Origin: Olsenella intestinalis | Lineage (GTDB): Bacteria; Actinomycetota; Coriobacteriia; Coriobacteriales; Atopobiaceae | Direction: 5' to 3' | Length of the DNA stretch: 64,000 bases | NCBI RefSeq assembly: GCF_023276655.1 | Contig: NZ_JALGRK010000001.1 | Location: 329,501-393,500, forward strand | Shown: positions 44,734-57,404 of the stretch, one piece after another | How positions within the stretch are numbered: position 1 is the first letter of the stretch | Layout of the letters: each line of letters opens with the position of its first letter | Position numbers and translations under genes: made by a program | Notes under the pieces: generated by a model | What the model was told of the DNA's origin: nothing | What the model saw: the letters and a program-made list of their open reading frames with translations, nothing else | Databases searched by the model: none

Positions 44734-45261
44734 ATGACGGGTAACGAAAACTTTGATGCCGGCGCCGGCGCGCCGCAGCACACCCCCTCCCCCAACGACC
44801 TCGACCAGGGTGCCCCGATGCCCCAGGCCGCTCCTCCGCACGCTGACACAGACCTGCCGTGGGCCACGCGCCCCTCGGGCGAGGTTGCCGACGCTGGCAT
44901 CTACGGCGGCCCCAGCGACCGTCCGCCCTACGTGCGCCAGCGCGCGCCACGCAAGACTGTCGAGGCGATCGACGACCTCGCCAACGAGGCAGGCGCCGGC
45001 GGCCGCTACGCACATGACTCCAACGTCGCCGTGAGCGGCGGCGCGTTCTCCGGCGGTCGCGCCTACCGCAAGGCGCGCAACAACAAGTCCACCATCCAGG
45101 GCGGCCAATACGGCCAGTACCTCGAGGTGCCCAAGGGCCGCCGCTCCCTCTTCGAGTCGCGCGAGCGCGCCCGCAGGCGCAAGTCGATCCTCGCGCTCGG
45201 CGCGATCGTACTCGTGCTCGCGCTGATCGTGATCTTCATCGTAAGCCTGATGACGCGCTAG
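44734..45261 (+). CDS. Tail-anchored membrane protein of unknown function
   Basis: The protein has 175 residues; ATG 44734 follows GGAGG. The first 145 residues are hydrophilic, Pro/Ala/Gly-rich and probably disordered. A basic stretch (SRERARRRKS) leads into one C-terminal helix (ILALGAIVLVLALIVIFIVSLM) ending TR, giving a tail-anchored topology. No family recognised. It is divergent from hsp20, and the promoter may sit beside the HspR site. Confidence 0.7.
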   Translation: MTGNENFDAGAGAPQHTPSPNDLDQGAPMPQAAPPHADTDLPWATRPSGEVADAGIYGGPSDRPPYVRQRAPRKTVEAIDDLANEAGAGGRYAHDSNVAVSGGAFSGGRAYRKARNNKSTIQGGQYGQYLEVPKGRRSLFESRERARRRKSILALGAIVLVLALIVIFIVSLMTR

Positions 45262-45288
45262 GCCCGACCCACACGCAAACGCAAACGC

Positions 45289-45325
45289 AAGAGGGACGCC
45301 CCCACAGGGACGTCCCTCTTTCTTG
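45289..45325 (+). terminator. Rho-independent terminator
   Basis: AAGAGGGACG and CGTCCCTCTT form a 10-base stem with a 12-base loop, followed by TCTTGT, 28 bases after the tail-anchored protein gene. Confidence 0.8.
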
Positions 45326-45354
45326 TGCGATAGGTACCTCTCGGCCGCAGCCCC

Positions 45355-45540
45355 CTACGACCAAGGGTCTCGCTCGAAGAGTGGCTCGGGCTCGGGTCGG
45401 CGGTCCGAGTACGGGTCGTAGCCGTCGTCGTCCTCGTTCTCCGCACGCAAAAACGCGCTGTCCACTCCCGGCTCCGGCGAGCGTCCGTCCTCGCGCGCAG
45501 CGCCCTTCGCGCGGGCGTCCGATTTCTCTGGTGACTTCAT
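45355..45540 (-). CDS. Small acidic protein of unknown function
   Basis: The protein has 61 residues; ATG 45540 lies 9 bases after AAAGGGG. The N-terminus is basic (MKSPEKSDARAKGAARED) and the C-terminus strongly acidic and Pro-rich (ENEDDDGYDPYSDRRPEPE). It has no cysteines or membrane segment. It lies downstream of clpB, from which it is separated by 119 bases containing a CTCTATATATAT stretch at 45621-45632. Coding status is plausible but not certain. Confidence 0.5.
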   Translation of the reverse strand: MKSPEKSDARAKGAAREDGRSPEPGVDSAFLRAENEDDDGYDPYSDRRPEPEPLFERDPWS

Positions 45541-45659
45541 CGCGTCACACCCCTTTCTCTCGGACCCATTATGCCCTGGGGCCCGCGCCCCGCAATCGCA
45601 GGACGCAGGCCCGTATCGCACTCTATATATATGTTGCACGACGACGCCGCCGAGAAGAG

Positions 45660-48251
<2,592 letters not shown>

Positions 48252-48362
48252 GCGAATCACCTCTCCTCGCGGCAGGCGCGTCGAAACCACAGGTCACGAC
48301 CACAAACCGCCGCCCTCGTCGTGTATCGAGGTAGTTATTCCCGCTCGGGCGTCCGCATATAC

Positions 48363-48389
48363 AAATCTAAGTCTGTCCATATTAGATTT
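48363..48389 (-). promoter_or_regulatory. HspR-type operator upstream of clpB
   Basis: A perfect inverted repeat AAATCTAA-N11-TTAGATTT, also readable as TCTAAGT-N7-TATTAGA. On the minus strand a TATATG box follows three bases later, so the repeat would cover the -35 region. Confidence 0.75.
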
Positions 48390-48446
48390 CCGCCGAGAGG
48401 AGCACACGCCCTCGGCAGGCATCACGCCGGCATCGCGCCACAAGAT

Positions 48447-48488
48447 GACCCCGCGCCGCCGGAGAGGGTGCTCCGACGACGCGGGGTG
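48447..48488 (-). terminator. Strong hairpin after the LPRTG surface protein gene
   Basis: On the minus strand ACCCCGCGTCGTCGGAG and CTCCGGCGGCGCGGGGT form a stem of about 17 bases (two G-T/mismatch positions) around CACCCT, followed by CATCTTG. It lies 51 bases beyond the stop codon. Confidence 0.65.
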
Positions 48489-48538
48489 CGTCACTCATAT
48501 GGGCGCGCGCTCTCGCGCGCGGATTCGGGCCGAGGGCG

Positions 48539-49714
48539 CTAGTCCTGCTGGCGCCTGCGAGCGGCGAAGCCGGCGATGCCGACGAGCACCGCGGCCGCGG
48601 CCACCGGGGCGAGCGGCGCGGTGGCGTCGCCCGTGCGCGGTAGCGCCTTGGCGGCCGGACTGGTCGCGGGCACGTCCGTGCTCTTCTCGTCAGACTCGTC
48701 CTTGTCGCCGCACTTGTAATAAGCGGGCTTGCCGTCGGCCTTGAGGTCGACCGAGCGACCCTGGTTGCCGTCGGTGTCGACGAAGAAGAGGTCCTCGCCC
48801 TCGGAGGAGCCGGCAAGCACCGTGCCGTTCTTCTGGTTCAGGAGCTCGATGCCATCCTTGCCGATGATGCGGTAGTCGAAGGCGTCGAAGTGCTCGGGCG
48901 CGGGCTCGACGACCTTGACGTCGGAGCGGTCGATGACGAGCTTGCCGTAGCCCACGATCGTGCCCGCGATGTCGATGACCGACTCGCGGATGCGCGACGT
49001 CTTGCCGCCGGCGAGAAGGACATAGCCGTCGTCGTCACAGGCGACCTTTGAGGTGTCGACCGTGAGCGCGCCGCCGTCGATCGAGCCGATGATGGCCTCG
49101 TCGGCCTTGACGTTGACGGTCACGTGGTCGAGGGTGATGTCTCCACGGTCGCTGGCGATGTAGGAGAGCGACTCGCCGTCGCCGAGGTTGATGATGTCCT
49201 TCTTCTGGCAGCTGGTGCCGCGGACGGCGATCGTCGCGTCGTCGGACGCCGACATGGACTCGAAGTCGTTCTCACCCGTGACCTTGACCGTCACCGAGGA
49301 GGAGTCGTAGGCGTTGATCTCCTCGAACTCGTTGTGGCCGTCGGCGTTGACGGTCACGTTCGCGTCGCCGAGGGCATAGATGTCCTCCACGTCGTTCTCG
49401 CCCGTGAAGCTCATGCCCACCGTCGCGTCCTCGACGTAGGCCGTCGATATGTCGTTGCCTCCGGCGAAGCTGATGTCGAGGTCCTCGTCGGTGTAGAAGT
49501 CGCCGGCGGTGACGCCCGTCATCTCGAGCGAGGAGCCAGAGAGCGTCGCGGTGCCACCGCCGACCTCGTTGGCCCCCTGCGCAAGCTCGGTCTCGTCCAC
49601 GCGGACGACCGCGAGCGCGAGCGAGGGGAAGAGGAGGTTGCCGGCAAGGGCTGCGGCGAGCGCAAGCGCGCCGATGCGACGGGGCTTAGCGAACGTGATA
49701 TTAGGCGCGCGCAT
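48539..49714 (-). CDS. Sortase-anchored (LPRTG) surface protein with beta-helix-like repeats
   Basis: The protein has 391 residues. A signal peptide (RRIGALALAAALAGNLLFPSLALA) is followed by a repetitive domain of Asn/Asp-rich strands (FTGENDVEDIYALGDANVTVNADGHNEF) that looks like a right-handed beta-helix. The sorting signal is complete: LPRTG, a membrane helix and terminal RRRQQD. It should be covalently attached to the wall by a sortase. It starts 2 bases after the PepSY lipoprotein stop (one operon) and is paralogous to the gene at 50384-51655. Ligand unknown. Confidence 0.85.
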   Translation of the reverse strand: MRAPNITFAKPRRIGALALAAALAGNLLFPSLALAVVRVDETELAQGANEVGGGTATLSGSSLEMTGVTAGDFYTDEDLDISFAGGNDISTAYVEDATVGMSFTGENDVEDIYALGDANVTVNADGHNEFEEINAYDSSSVTVKVTGENDFESMSASDDATIAVRGTSCQKKDIINLGDGESLSYIASDRGDITLDHVTVNVKADEAIIGSIDGGALTVDTSKVACDDDGYVLLAGGKTSRIRESVIDIAGTIVGYGKLVIDRSDVKVVEPAPEHFDAFDYRIIGKDGIELLNQKNGTVLAGSSEGEDLFFVDTDGNQGRSVDLKADGKPAYYKCGDKDESDEKSTDVPATSPAAKALPRTGDATAPLAPVAAAAVLVGIAGFAARRRQQD

Positions 49715-49716
49715 CG

Positions 49717-50151
49717 CTAGTCATCCACTTCGGACTTGGACTTCATGATCTCGCCCGTCGTCGCGTTGATGTCGTAGTCGTACTCCATGCCGCCCTGCTT
49801 GAAGTCGACGTCGTAGTGGACCGTGCCGTCGTCGGTGTCGAGCTCGACCTTGAGGTCGGTGACGGCGGACTCGTCGAAGCCGGCGTGGCCGAGGGCGGCC
49901 TTCTTGGCGGCCTCCTCGCCGATGTAGGTCGGCTGGGCAGGCGTCGTCTGGGCCGGCGTCTGCATCTGGGTCTGCGTGGTGGACTGCGTGTTGGTCTGCG
50001 ACTTGTTGTCGGTCGTCTGCGTCTGCTGCGTCGACTCCTTGTTCGCGTTGGCGTCGGTGCTCTGCGCAGGCTTGGCGCCGCAGCCGGCAAGGAACAGGGC
50101 CATCGGGACGGCAAGGGTGCATGCGAGTGCGACCAGCTTCGTCTTCTTCAT
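49717..50151 (-). CDS. PepSY-domain lipoprotein
   Basis: The protein has 144 residues; ATG 50151 follows AAAGGAGG. A lipoprotein signal ends in the lipobox LAGC. Then come a Gln/Thr-rich linker (about 25-75) and one PepSY domain (YIGEEAAKKAALGHAGF, then YDYDINATTGEIMKSKSE). PepSY domains are found in peptidase inhibitors and envelope sensors. It is the first gene of a two-gene operon with the LPRTG surface protein, so a chaperone or protease-protection role for that protein is possible. Confidence 0.88.
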   Translation of the reverse strand: MKKTKLVALACTLAVPMALFLAGCGAKPAQSTDANANKESTQQTQTTDNKSQTNTQSTTQTQMQTPAQTTPAQPTYIGEEAAKKAALGHAGFDESAVTDLKVELDTDDGTVHYDVDFKQGGMEYDYDINATTGEIMKSKSEVDD

Positions 50152-50289
50152 GGTTCCTCCTTTGGTTCTCACGGTTGTGCTACGTCTCATTACACATGGT
50201 CATATTCAACCGTGTAATGCGCGCCGCGACGCGCTCGTGCGGCTTGCGCTCGGCCAACGGCATGCGCGACGAGCCTTGGCACAAACGAC

Positions 50290-50313
50290 GAGGGCGGCCC
50301 GCAGGCCGCCCTC
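50290..50313 (-). terminator. Hairpin terminator of the LPRTA surface protein gene
   Basis: A perfect 10-base stem GAGGGCGGCC/GGCCGCCCTC with a 4-base loop, followed on the minus strand by GTCGTTTGTG, 70 bases past the stop. Confidence 0.65.
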
Positions 50314-50383
50314 GGACACCTCTCGCATCCGCATCACGCGGACCCGAGAGTCCTTCTATCGGGGAACAAAGAGGCCTGTGGAA

Positions 50384-51655
50384 TCATCTCCGCCGTCGGG
50401 AGCCGAGCGCATCAAAGACGCGCTGTGCGCGACGCGGCGCGCGGCGGGAGTCATGGGCATGCGCGACCCACCCATTCGCGCGAACGGGTGCGAGCTCGAG
50501 CCTTCCCGCAAGGAAGGCGCCAATGACGAGAAGGACGCCGGCAGCGAGGAGCGGCAGCAGTGCGACCGAGGGGTCGGCCGTGCGCGGCAGCGCCTTGGAT
50601 GCGACGTGCGCGATGGGGGCAGACTGAGCGGGCGTCTCGTCGGCAGCGGGCGTGGGGTCCGCGGGACGGGCGCCAGCCCAGAGCTCGACCACGCGGCCGA
50701 AGTTCTCGTTCGTGTCGAGGAAGAAGATGGGCTTGCCCTCCTGCATGCCCGACATCACGATCCCGTTCAGCTCGTTGCGAAGGTCGATGCCCGTGCGCGA
50801 ACTGACGCGGTGCGGCCACGAGTCCGTGCCGAAGGCGGTGGGCTTCGTGATCCTCATGTTGGAGTTGTCGATCGTCATCTGGCCGGTCGAGTAGACCATG
50901 CCGCCGAACTCCATGGAGGAGTCCTTGATGAGCATCGTGCCGCAGGTGCCGAGGAACACGAATCCGTTGTCCTCGCCCGCGACGAGAGACGAAGAGTCGA
51001 TCGTGACCATGCCGCCGAGGGCGGAGCCGAGGATCGCCTCCTTCGCGTTCAGGTTGACGCGGACGTTCTCGACGGAGAGGTTGCCGCTCTCGGTGTCGAG
51101 GAACGAGATGTCCCTCCCCGCACCAAGGTCAATGGTCGCGCCCTGCTGCGCCCCGCGCACGGCCACGTTGGCAGCACCCGACGCATCGACGGAACCGATC
51201 TTGGCCGTGCCGTCGACGTTGAGGTTGAGGTTGGAGTTGTCCGTGGCGAGCACCTCATCGAAGGTGTTGTGCTCGTTGGCGTTGATGGTCAGGCTTGCGT
51301 CATCCGTGACGGCGACGTTCGTGACGTCGTTCTCGCCGGAGAAGTTCATCTCGACCTCGGCGTCGCCCGCGACGGTTGTCTCGTCGATGGCGTTGCCGCC
51401 CGCGTAGTCAATGGTGAGGTCCTCGTCGGTGTAGAACTCCGCGGCGGTGACGCCCTCCATCTCGAGGTTGGAGTCGGTCAGGGTGGCGGTGCCGCCGCCG
51501 ACCTCGTTGACGCCCTGGTTGAGCTCGACGTCATCCACGCGGACCATGGCCTGCGCGAACGAGGGGAAGAAGAGGTTGCACGCGACAACGGTAGCGAGCA
51601 CCAGTGCGACCGCGCGGCGCACCGAGAAGCGACCGTTGTTCGTGGTTGCCCGCAT
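50384..51655 (-). CDS. Paralogous surface protein with altered sorting signal (LPRTA)
   Basis: The protein has 423 residues. Signal peptide (VALVLATVVACNLFFPSFAQA) and repeat domain align throughout with the 48539-49714 product; both begin the mature part VRVD, then NEVGGGTATL and FYTDEDL. The sorting motif differs: KALPRTADPS instead of KALPRTGDAT, a single G-to-C change in the Gly codon. After the helix a 40-residue Arg-rich tail replaces the usual few residues. Sortase recognition may be lost or altered; the protein might stay membrane-anchored. Separate transcription unit with its own terminator. Confidence 0.82.
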   Translation of the reverse strand: MRATTNNGRFSVRRAVALVLATVVACNLFFPSFAQAMVRVDDVELNQGVNEVGGGTATLTDSNLEMEGVTAAEFYTDEDLTIDYAGGNAIDETTVAGDAEVEMNFSGENDVTNVAVTDDASLTINANEHNTFDEVLATDNSNLNLNVDGTAKIGSVDASGAANVAVRGAQQGATIDLGAGRDISFLDTESGNLSVENVRVNLNAKEAILGSALGGMVTIDSSSLVAGEDNGFVFLGTCGTMLIKDSSMEFGGMVYSTGQMTIDNSNMRITKPTAFGTDSWPHRVSSRTGIDLRNELNGIVMSGMQEGKPIFFLDTNENFGRVVELWAGARPADPTPAADETPAQSAPIAHVASKALPRTADPSVALLPLLAAGVLLVIGAFLAGRLELAPVRANGWVAHAHDSRRAPRRAQRVFDALGSRRRR

Positions 51656-51894
51656 GCTCGAGTTCCTCTTCCCACACGCGCTGGGGACAGCGCGACTCAG
51701 ACTAATGGTCTTGTAATGATACTCTCACCCAGTCCATTTGCGTAGCGAGACGCTCGCGTGACGACGACGCACCGCAGGTACGCACGGCGTGAAGGGCGCG
51801 GCGGTCGGCGAGCGGTCGATACAGGCGCGTGGGCGTTACGGCAGGGCGCTCGAAGCCGTCCCCTCCGCCTCTCCATACACCCCTCCGCCGCTCT

Positions 51895-51960
51895 CTATAT
51901 AGAAGGCTTCTTCCTATATATAGATGGCCTCTATATAGGGAGGCGGCTTCTCTATATAAG
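51895..51960. repeat. Cluster of four CTATATA(G) elements
   Basis: CTATATAG occurs at 51895 and 51931, CTATATATAG at 51914 and CTATATAAG at 51952, 17-21 bases apart, with C/T-rich pieces between. It lies in the gene-free stretch 51656-52016. The last copy abuts the inverted GAGAAGAGC pair. A related CTCTATATATAT occurs at 45621 after clpB. Confidence 0.7.
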
Positions 51961-51993
51961 AGAAGAGCGCGGCGATGGCGCCACGCTCTTCTC
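51960..51993 (-). terminator. Inverted pair of GAGAAGAGC forming the dnaK-operon terminator hairpin
   Basis: GAGAAGAGCG (51960-51969) and CGCTCTTCTC (51984-51993) are perfect 10-base arms around 14 bases. The pair lies 24 bases after the hspR stop codon. Head-to-head uptake-sequence pairs serve as terminators in Neisseria; the arrangement here is analogous. Confidence 0.7.
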
Positions 51994-52016
51994 GGCTGCT
52001 TGGGTGTGTGGGGTCG

Positions 52017-52448
52017 CTACTTCTCTTCGTCGACGGGGCCGGATGCGAGCAGCCCGCGCATCACCTGCTCGGGGCCGGCGCCGTCGTAGCGCGCCAGGGC
52101 CGTGATGCGCTCGCGCATCTTGAACTCGTGCACCTCATCCTCGAGTTCGCGGACGCGCTCGCGAAGCTTGTCGATCTCGCGGTCCTTCTCGAGCTGGCGC
52201 TCGCGCATGTCGAGGATGCGCACGACGCCGGCGAGGTTGATGCCCTCGTCGGTCAGCTTGCTGACGAGGTTGAGGCGCTCGATGTCGCCCTGCGAGTAGA
52301 GGCGCGTGTTGCCGCGCGAGCGGCCGGGGGTGACGAGGCCCTTCTGCTCGTAGACGCGAAGGGTCTGCGGGTGCATGCCCGTCAGCTCGGCCGCGACGCT
52401 GATCATGTAGAGCGGCTTGTCCTTGGGGTCGTCCTCGCTACGAGCCAT
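52017..52448 (-). CDS. hspR: Heat-shock repressor HspR (MerR family)
   Basis: The protein has 143 residues; ATG 52448 is chosen for the spacing to GGAAGG. It has the MerR winged helix ([38 protein letters not shown]) and a coiled-coil helix with [21 protein letters not shown]. It is last in the dnaK operon and overlaps dnaJ by 11 bases. In actinobacteria HspR, with DnaK as co-repressor, represses dnaK and clpB. Matching operators occur before dnaK, clpB and hsp20 here. Confidence 0.95.
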   Translation of the reverse strand: MARSEDDPKDKPLYMISVAAELTGMHPQTLRVYEQKGLVTPGRSRGNTRLYSQGDIERLNLVSKLTDEGINLAGVVRILDMRERQLEKDREIDKLRERVRELEDEVHEFKMRERITALARYDGAGPEQVMRGLLASGPVDEEK

Positions 52449-53397
52449 AGCGCTCAACATCCTTCCTATAGTTTCGCTTGTCGCCTGCCTTCAGGGCCTC
52501 GAGCGACTCGCGCTCCTTTGCGGAGAGGCGCGTGGGCACCTGGACCTTGACGCTCACGTACAGTGCGCCGCGCGCGCCCTTGTGCTTGACGTCGGGAGCG
52601 CCGAGCTCGCGGAAGCGGAAGGTCTTGCCGTCCTGCGTGCCGGCGGGGACCTTGAGGCGGACCTCGGTCCCGTCGGGCGTGGGAACGTCGACCGTCGCGC
52701 CGAGGGCGGCCTCGAAGACGCTGATCGGGAGCTCCATGCGGACGTCGGCGCCGTCGCGCTTGAAGAGCGGGTGCTCCTTCACCTTGGTGGTGACCACGAG
52801 GTCGCCGCGGGCACCGCCGTTGGCGCCGTACTCGCCGCGGTTGCGGTAGCGCAGCTTGCCGCCGTCGACCGCGCCCGCGGGCACCTTCACGTTGAGGGTC
52901 TGCTTCTCGCCCGTGGAGGGGATCGTGTAGCTCACCTTGCGCTGCGCGCCGGTGAAGGCCTCCTCGGCCGTGATGTCGATCGAGAGCGTGAGGTCGCTTC
53001 CCTTTGCGGGTCGCGAGCCGCCGCGGCCGCCGGGCTGGCCGCCGAAGATCGACGAGAAGTCGAAGCCGCCGAAGGCACCCTCGCCCGAGCGGATGTTGTC
53101 AAAGATCTCGGACCAGTCGGATCCACCGGTGTAGGTGTAGGTCCGGTTGCGCCCGCCCGAGCCGCCGAAGTCCGCACCGGGGATGCCGCCGAACATGAGC
53201 ATCTGGTCGTACTCCTTGCGCTTCTGTGCGTCGGACAGCACGGTGTAGGCCTCGGAGACCTCCTTGAACTTCTGCTCGTCTCCGCCGGCGTCGGGATGGT
53301 ACTTCGCCGCGAGCTTGCGGAAGGAGCGCTTGATCTCGTCGTCCGTGGCGTTACGCTTCACGCCCAGGATGTCGTAGTAGTTCCTCTTGTCTGCCAT
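52438..53397 (-). CDS. dnaJ: DnaJ-type co-chaperone
   Basis: The protein has 319 residues from ATG 53397. J-domain ([25 protein letters not shown]) with the HPD motif in YHPDAGGD, then a Gly/Phe-rich linker and the two C-terminal substrate-binding beta domains. The zinc-finger cysteines of classical DnaJ are absent, so this is a type II (CbpA/DnaJ2-like) member. It stimulates DnaK ATPase. Third gene of the operon. Confidence 0.95.
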   Translation of the reverse strand: MADKRNYYDILGVKRNATDDEIKRSFRKLAAKYHPDAGGDEQKFKEVSEAYTVLSDAQKRKEYDQMLMFGGIPGADFGGSGGRNRTYTYTGGSDWSEIFDNIRSGEGAFGGFDFSSIFGGQPGGRGGSRPAKGSDLTLSIDITAEEAFTGAQRKVSYTIPSTGEKQTLNVKVPAGAVDGGKLRYRNRGEYGANGGARGDLVVTTKVKEHPLFKRDGADVRMELPISVFEAALGATVDVPTPDGTEVRLKVPAGTQDGKTFRFRELGAPDVKHKGARGALYVSVKVQVPTRLSAKERESLEALKAGDKRNYRKDVERYGS

Positions 53398-53457
53398 TGA
53401 AGCCAACGCCTCCTTCCGATGATGGATGCGCCCGGGTCGATGCCCGGGCGCAGTTTG

Positions 53458-54213
53458 CTACTCTGCCTGCTCGCCCTCGGGCGCGTCCTTCTCGTCGGAC
53501 GCGTCTGCGCCCTCCTCGGGCGCGGGGCGCTTGGGTCCGCCGAAGGCGACCGTCACCATGGCGGCGCGGATCGTCTTACCGCCCATGGAGTAGCCCTTCT
53601 GGTAGACCTGGTCGACCGTCTCGTCGAAGACGTCCTTGTTCTCGACGCGACCGACGGCCTGGTGGTTCAGCGGGTCAAAGGCCTCGCCGGCCGGGTCGAT
53701 GACCTCGACGCCCTCCTTCTCGAGGACGGAGAGCATCTTGTCGTGCACGGCGTTGACGCCGTCGACGAACTGCATGACGTTCTCGTCGTCGGCATGGTTC
53801 TTGCTCGCGTGCTCCGCGGCGCGCTCCATGTCGTCGAGGACCGGCAGCAGGTTGAGCACAAGCTTCTCGGCGGCACGCTGGCGCTCGTCGAGTCGCTCCT
53901 GCGCCGTGCGGCGGCGGTAGTTCTCCCAGTCGGCCTGCAGGCGCACGAGTCGCTCGCTCGCCTCGTCGGCGCGCTTCTTGGCGGCCTCGGCCTCCTGCTG
54001 GGCGGCCTCGACCTGCTCGGCGAGCCCAGCCATCTCGCTCTCGGCCTTCTCGGCCTGGGCCTTGAAGTCCTCCTCGGCGGCTGCCTCGCCGGCACGCTTG
54101 GCGGCCTCGACGCGCGCGGCCTCCTCCTCGGGATCCATCTCGTCCATGGCGACGTCCTGGTCCTCGACCTCGGCGGCGGCGTCCTTCTTCTCCGCGTCTT
54201 CGATTGGCACCTT
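53458..54213 (-). CDS. grpE: Nucleotide exchange factor GrpE
   Basis: The protein has 251 residues from GTG 54213, which has GGAGG five bases upstream; GTG 54249 is possible. A long acidic and coiled-coil N-terminus rich in Glu/Ala (about 1-100) leads to the conserved dimer and head: LRLQADWENYRRR-like (here LVRLQADWENYRRRT), LVLNLLPVLDDMERA and the beta-domain ending VYQKGYSMGGKTIRAAMVTV. GrpE resets DnaK by releasing ADP. Second gene of the operon. Confidence 0.95.
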   Translation of the reverse strand, partial: KVPIEDAEKKDAAAEVEDQDVAMDEMDPEEEAARVEAAKRAGEAAAEEDFKAQAEKAESEMAGLAEQVEAAQQEAEAAKKRADEASERLVRLQADWENYRRRTAQERLDERQRAAEKLVLNLLPVLDDMERAAEHASKNHADDENVMQFVDGVNAVHDKMLSVLEKEGVEVIDPAGEAFDPLNHQAVGRVENKDVFDETVDQVYQKGYSMGGKTIRAAMVTVAFGGPKRPAPEEGADASDEKDAPEGEQAE

Positions 54214-54296
54214 CACATCACCCTCCTTCGATTCTGACGGGGCGGCCACGCGGGCCGCCCCTCATGGTTCGCGTCTGTTGCGGGAGTCGCCCTCGG

Positions 54297-56192
<1,896 letters not shown>

Positions 56193-56304
56193 GGTGCGTT
56201 TCCTTTCCTGTCTGCCTTCGTGAGGACAGAGCTGACTGACCCACTGGAGCAATTGCTTGTCGCTGTACGACTGTGATTGTTCCCATGCGTTTTGATTCTA
56301 TACA

Positions 56305-56331
56305 TTATCTAAGTCTCTTCACATTAGATTT
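56305..56331 (-). promoter_or_regulatory. HspR-type operator upstream of dnaK
   Basis: TTATCTAA-N11-TTAGATTT (two outer mismatches), equal to TCTAAGT-N7-CATTAGA. The minus strand has a TATAGA box four bases beyond, the same geometry as at clpB. The remaining part of 56193-56523 probably contains the divergent ferredoxin promoter (TTGCCA near 56430) and a GGGCGGC/GCCGCCC leader hairpin near 56474-56492. Confidence 0.75.
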
Positions 56332-56523
56332 TTTATTCCGTTTGATAGCAGCTCGGGAGGTGCGCCGGCGCGTGCGTCCGATAGGAGCCGCCATTGGACA
56401 ATTACTTGAATTTGATGGCGCATTCGGCTTGCCATTTTCGCGGCGTTGGGTAGTCTCTACTTCATAGGAAGTACGGGCGGCTGGGGGCCGCCCGCGTAAC
56501 GGACCACTAGGAGAGGAATCACC

Positions 56524-56709
56524 ATGTCTCATCCCGTGATTGACACCGACGCCTGCGTCGCCTGCGGCGCTTGCGCCTCCGCCTGCCCTGCCGACGTCAT
56601 CGAGGTCGAGGACGTCGCCACCGTCGCCAACGGCGACGACTGCGTGGGCTGCGGCGCCTGCCAGGACGCCTGCCCCGTGGGCGCCATCACCGAGATCGCC
56701 GAGGACTAG
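56524..56709 (+). CDS. 2[4Fe-4S] ferredoxin
   Basis: The protein has 61 residues with two classical CxxCxxCxxxCP motifs: [12 protein letters not shown] and [20 protein letters not shown] precedes the ATG. It is a low-potential electron carrier. A natural partner in this window is the indolepyruvate:ferredoxin oxidoreductase. Monocistronic, with its own terminator. Confidence 0.96.
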   Translation: MSHPVIDTDACVACGACASACPADVIEVEDVATVANGDDCVGCGACQDACPVGAITEIAED

Positions 56710-56743
56710 TCCGAGCGACTCGAAGACCCGCAAGGGACTCAGG

Positions 56744-56778
56744 GAGGGGACGTCGGCTTGGCCGGCGTCCCCTCTTTT
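56744..56778 (+). terminator. Rho-independent terminator of the ferredoxin gene
   Basis: GAGGGGACGTCGGC and GCCGGCGTCCCCTC (one mismatch) with a 3-base loop, followed by TTTT. Confidence 0.9.
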
Positions 56779-56834
56779 GCGTGCGGGCATGCGCGCGGAC
56801 GGTCGGCTACCATGGACGGGACGAAAGGAGTGCC

Positions 56835-57404
56835 ATGAGGCTCGTCATCGCTTCGGACATCCACGGCGCCGCGGACCGCTGCGCCAAGCTGATGGAAGCC
56901 ATAGAGGAGATCCAGCCCGACAGGGTCGCTCTTCTCGGCGACCTGCTCTACCACGGGCCACGCAACGATCTGCCCGCGGACTACGCGCCCAAGCGGGTCA
57001 TCCAGATGCTGAACTCGATCGCCGAGAGCATCGTGGCCGTGCGCGGAAACTGCGAGGCGGAGGTCGACCAGATGGTGCTCGACTTCCCGTGCATGGCGAC
57101 ATACAACGTGCTGCTTGACGCGGACGCACGCGGCGGGCGCGGGCGCAGCATCTTCCTCACGCACGGGCACGTATACGGGCCGGGGATCCACAACAGCGTC
57201 GACGCATGGCCGGCGCTGGGCGAGGGCGACGCGCTCGTGTACGGGCACACGCATAAGAAGGTGCTGCTCGAAGGCGAAGACGCCGTCGTCGGGCACGAGG
57301 GCGTAACCGTGTTCAACCCCGGCAGCGTGGGCATCCCGAAGGACGGCTCCGCGAGCTTCGGCGTGTACGAGGACGGACGCTTCGAGCACAGGAGGCTGGG
57401 CTAG
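56835..57404 (+). CDS. yfcE: YfcE-type metallophosphodiesterase
   Basis: The protein has 189 residues; ATG 56835 follows AAAGGAG. The metal ligands are in SDIHG, LLGDLLYHGPRND, VRGNCE, LTHGHVYG and YGHTHKK, the complete calcineurin-like set of MJ0936/YfcE enzymes. FNPGSVGIPKDGS is diagnostic for this subgroup. Physiological substrate unknown. The last base of its stop codon is the first base of the next gene's GTG. Confidence 0.92.
   Translation: MRLVIASDIHGAADRCAKLMEAIEEIQPDRVALLGDLLYHGPRNDLPADYAPKRVIQMLNSIAESIVAVRGNCEAEVDQMVLDFPCMATYNVLLDADARGGRGRSIFLTHGHVYGPGIHNSVDAWPALGEGDALVYGHTHKKVLLEGEDAVVGHEGVTVFNPGSVGIPKDGSASFGVYEDGRFEHRRLG

Noticed and set aside
50384-51655. Pseudogene status for the LPRTA paralogue
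   Set aside because: The frame, signal peptide and repeats are intact over 423 residues; only the sortase motif and tail differ, which may be functional divergence.
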